Part shown: positions 62,218-64,000 of the stretch, piece by piece
How the letters are laid out: every line of letters begins with the position of its first letter
Position numbering within the stretch: position 1 is the first letter of the stretch
Origin: an uncultured Flavobacteriales bacterium
GTDB lineage: Bacteria; Bacteroidota; Bacteroidia; Flavobacteriales_D; Crocinitomicaceae
DNA: 64,000 nucleotides
NCBI GenBank assembly: GCA_937876195.1
Contig: CALEIK010000025.1
Span: forward strand, 1 to 64,000
Direction: 5' to 3'
Translations under genes and position numbers: made by a program
Notes under the pieces: generated by a model
Seen by the model: the letters and a program-made list of their open reading frames with translations, nothing else
Told to the model about the DNA's origin: nothing
Database searches by the model: none

Positions 62218-62312
62218 ACTGTAATGTAACGAAAATTGCGGTAAAAAGTTTCTCATTCATCTAGAATCAGTCAATGCGCGTTGTAAAACCAACTACTACA
62301 AGATTTTTCTAG

Positions 62313-62462
62313 TTATCGCTTGAAGGTAAAATAGATGATAAGAGAGGAAACTAATAGAAAGGATATTGGAATTGCCCAGTGGTCGGATAGAAAGATAGAA
62401 ACTAGAAAACCAGGGATTAATAGAATCGATAAGAGATGGAATTTTCCTTGGTGCTTACTCAA
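62313..62462 (-). CDS. Possible 49-residue membrane protein (TTG start)
   Basis: An open frame of 49 residues, SKHQGKFHLLSILLIPGFL then a second hydrophobic segment (AIPISFLLVSSLIIYF), reads as a two-helix membrane protein. It overlaps the end of the cyclo-ligase gene by 8 bases with a TTG start, so coupling is possible. No family is recognised and it may be a chance frame. Confidence 0.35.
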   Translation of the reverse strand: MSKHQGKFHLLSILLIPGFLVSIFLSDHWAIPISFLLVSSLIIYFTFKR

Positions 62463-63027
62463 AACGATGAATTTTAGTCGGCGTGATGCAATAGTGCAGT
62501 GGAATATCCGCGGATGTAATTTCGGGGATGGATTTTTCCATTTCATCGAAATGGCTGATTCCTATAAACTTACATCTTGGAGAACACTTGCTCAAAAAAC
62601 GATCGTAAAACCCTTTGCCGTAGCCAAGTCGATTTCCACGTTCATCAATGGCTAACAAAGGGACAACCACATAGTCAAAATGTTCAGCAGAGACGACTGT
62701 CCCATGTTTAGGTTCTGGAATGCCATACGAAGAAACTTCCAATTGATCCACCGAGTTAAAGAAGATGTGTTTTAATTGATTGGTTTTATAATCGACTTTC
62801 GGAATCGCAACTTTCGCATCAAACGATAAGGCTTTCTCCCAAATCTTATAGGTATTGATCTCCTTGGCACGTTCGATGGGCAAAAACAAACTGATTTTCT
62901 TGTTTTCCAGTTGAAAATTAAAGAAGAGAAGGTGACAAATACTTTCTGAAATCAATTCTAATTTTTCAGGTGAAAGGGCTTGGCGCTTTTCAATGTACTT
63001 CTTGCGAAGTTGAGATTTGGTAAGCAT
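62455..63027 (-). CDS. 5-formyltetrahydrofolate cyclo-ligase
   Basis: A 190-residue enzyme that converts 5-formyl-THF to 5,10-methenyl-THF with ATP. Family motifs are LRKKYIEKRQALSPEKLELISE at the N-terminus and VVPLLAIDERGNRLGYGKGFYDRFL, which contains the ATP-site GYGKGFYDR. The start is ATG 63027; the longer reading from TTG 63072 adds unrelated residues. It joins folK as a second folate gene in the window but is not linked to it in an operon. Confidence 0.93.
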   Translation of the reverse strand: MLTKSQLRKKYIEKRQALSPEKLELISESICHLLFFNFQLENKKISLFLPIERAKEINTYKIWEKALSFDAKVAIPKVDYKTNQLKHIFFNSVDQLEVSSYGIPEPKHGTVVSAEHFDYVVVPLLAIDERGNRLGYGKGFYDRFLSKCSPRCKFIGISHFDEMEKSIPEITSADIPLHYCITPTKIHRFE

Positions 63028-63218
63028 AGAAATAGTTCTTTTTGTGGCTGTAAAAGTAATAATATACCTCAATTTTGGGACGTATTTATTGGTCTTAATC
63101 TAGGAATGAAAATTTACTACCATGGTAATTAATTTTTTTTTGTATTTTCGAATGGTATTACAAAATTCCTAGATATTTTGTAGTCTCATCTGAAAATTGA
63201 TTAACGTAACGAACTTAA

Positions 63219-64000
63219 ATGTTGAAAATGAAAACTATTTTAACCTTAATTATTCTAATTCCGTGTATCTCATTTGGGCAAGAAGAAGATGTTGTTGACG
63301 ATGGAGTTGTCGCTCCAGATGAAGTGGAATATGTTGATGATGTGTTTAGTTCTACGCGTGTAATTAATGGTCATTCGACCGAAATGCTCGATAAAAACGT
63401 AATGGAATTTCGTGTGGAACATCGTTTTGGTGATATCGCTGGAACAAACGGGGGAGTTCAACAGATGTTCGGATTGGATAATTCTTCCGATATCCGTTTG
63501 GCATTTGAATATGGAATTACGGACAATATCAACATTGGCATAGGGCGAAGTAAGGGAAACGGAACGCCGTACCGCTCATTGATTGACGGGTATGCTAAGT
63601 ATAGATTTTTGCGACAAAAGAAGGGAAGCATGCCAATTTCTATGGCGGTGTTAGGAACAGCTTCGTTTACATACATGAAAGCTTCAAGTGATATTTCATT
63701 GGTCAGTGCTTTCCCAAATTGGGAACATCGGATGGCGTATTGTGGACAACTGAACATTTCAAAAAAGTTTGGTTCTTGGTTCAGTTTGAATTTAGCACCG
63801 ACGATTGTGCATCGAAACTACGTTGCTTCTGATGATCAAAACACACTATTTGCGCTAGGTGGTGCTACTCGTTTTGCGATTACAAAAACGGTAGGTATCG
63901 TGATTGAATATTTCCACACGTTTGACGAACCCAATTTAAGACCAACCAATACGAACAGTCTAGGAGTGGCCGTTGAATTTGAAACGTTTGGGCATAATTT
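63219..64000 (+). CDS. Secreted beta-barrel protein, DUF5777-like, cut by the window end
   Basis: A signal-peptide-bearing reading frame that runs open to the last base. It begins LKMKTILTLIILIPCISFGQ, so the start may be 63219 or the inner ATG 63228. An acidic spacer follows (EEDVVDDGVVAPDEVEYVDD), then VMEFRVEHRFGDIAGTNGGV, SLIDGYAKYRFLRQKKG and strand-like stretches ending FETFGHN. This is the DUF5777 pattern of outer-membrane barrel proteins, partly recalled. It is truncated only by the window. At least 260 residues are present. An A/T-rich leader precedes it. Confidence 0.8.
   Translation, partial: MLKMKTILTLIILIPCISFGQEEDVVDDGVVAPDEVEYVDDVFSSTRVINGHSTEMLDKNVMEFRVEHRFGDIAGTNGGVQQMFGLDNSSDIRLAFEYGITDNINIGIGRSKGNGTPYRSLIDGYAKYRFLRQKKGSMPISMAVLGTASFTYMKASSDISLVSAFPNWEHRMAYCGQLNISKKFGSWFSLNLAPTIVHRNYVASDDQNTLFALGGATRFAITKTVGIVIEYFHTFDEPNLRPTNTNSLGVAVEFETFGHN

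Noticed and set aside
62335..62655. 106-codon plus-strand frame
   Set aside because: It runs antisense over the cyclo-ligase gene and has no recognisable start signal or family.
1..64000. tRNA, rRNA, CRISPR, insertion sequence or prophage
   Set aside because: The gaps are short and contain no cloverleaf-like pattern, direct-repeat array, transposase or integrase frame that I could recognise.

Overview
The window reads as a chromosomal segment of a gliding or T9SS-bearing Bacteroidota, most likely a flavobacterium-type organism (an inference from gene content; Crocinitomicaceae/Fluviicola would fit). The evidence is a complete gldK-L-M-N motor/secretion cluster, plus gldB-gldC and gldE-gldD, three secreted proteins with type IX sorting tails, many TAnnTTTG boxes (the Bacteroidota -7 element) upstream of genes, few Shine-Dalgarno sequences, and low G+C. 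No rRNA, tRNA, CRISPR array, phage or insertion sequence was seen. Coding density is high. No gene-free stretch exceeds 300 bases; the longest is about 264 bases (48569-48832).

Layout. 1-9.4 kb: a DPP11-like S46 peptidase, dihydrolipoyl dehydrogenase, a large secreted M43 protease, lipoyl synthase, an OsmC protein and an RlmB-type methyltransferase. 9.4-17.6 kb: upp-membrane protein-yjjG operon, an ABC exporter overlapping a cytosolic binding-protein-like gene, ferrochelatase, adenosylhomocysteinase and a voltage-gated-type potassium channel with a zinc ribbon. 17.8-24.5 kb (minus strand): groES-groEL, then a tight miaB / sigma-54 activator / lptE / TPR / secG operon behind a full -33/-7 promoter. 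24.7-35 kb: topA, a degenerate arginase-family gene, then porP-like, gldK, gldL, gldM and gldN, closed by a strong terminator. 35-46.6 kb: ABC-F ATPase, small lipoproteins, ferredoxin, nadE, an outer-membrane barrel, gldB-gldC-DUF2797-trmB, clpP/clpX and a glycosyltransferase-like gene. 46.6-54.5 kb (minus): a lamin-tail T9SS cargo, an OmpA/TPR lipoprotein, and mutY-ssb-gldE-gldD-folK. 54.6-64 kb: HU, a 30-residue basic ribosomal-type protein, RNase G, recX, a glutathione peroxidase, an LVIVD-repeat T9SS cargo, a GT2-dihydroorotase-DUF4296 operon, 5-formyl-THF cyclo-ligase, and a DUF5777-like gene running off the end.

How it fits together. GldL/GldM form the proton-driven motor, GldK/GldN the periplasmic/outer-membrane ring, and PorP/SprF-like protein an outer-membrane partner. 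GldB, GldC, GldD and GldE are accessory gliding/T9SS factors. The M43 protease, lamin-tail protein and LVIVD protein look like cargo of that machine. LptE, SecG and the chaperonins sit in an envelope-biogenesis block.

I found no wholly novel multi-gene system I could defend. The most unusual items are an M43 protease whose catalytic domain is split by a nested beta-domain, a K+ channel fused to a zinc ribbon, an arginase homologue lacking metal ligands, a dihydroorotase with Gln in place of a metal-ligand His, a tiny basic gene boxed between terminator hairpins with its promoter abutting one, and a family of intergenic snapback elements built from repeated short words.
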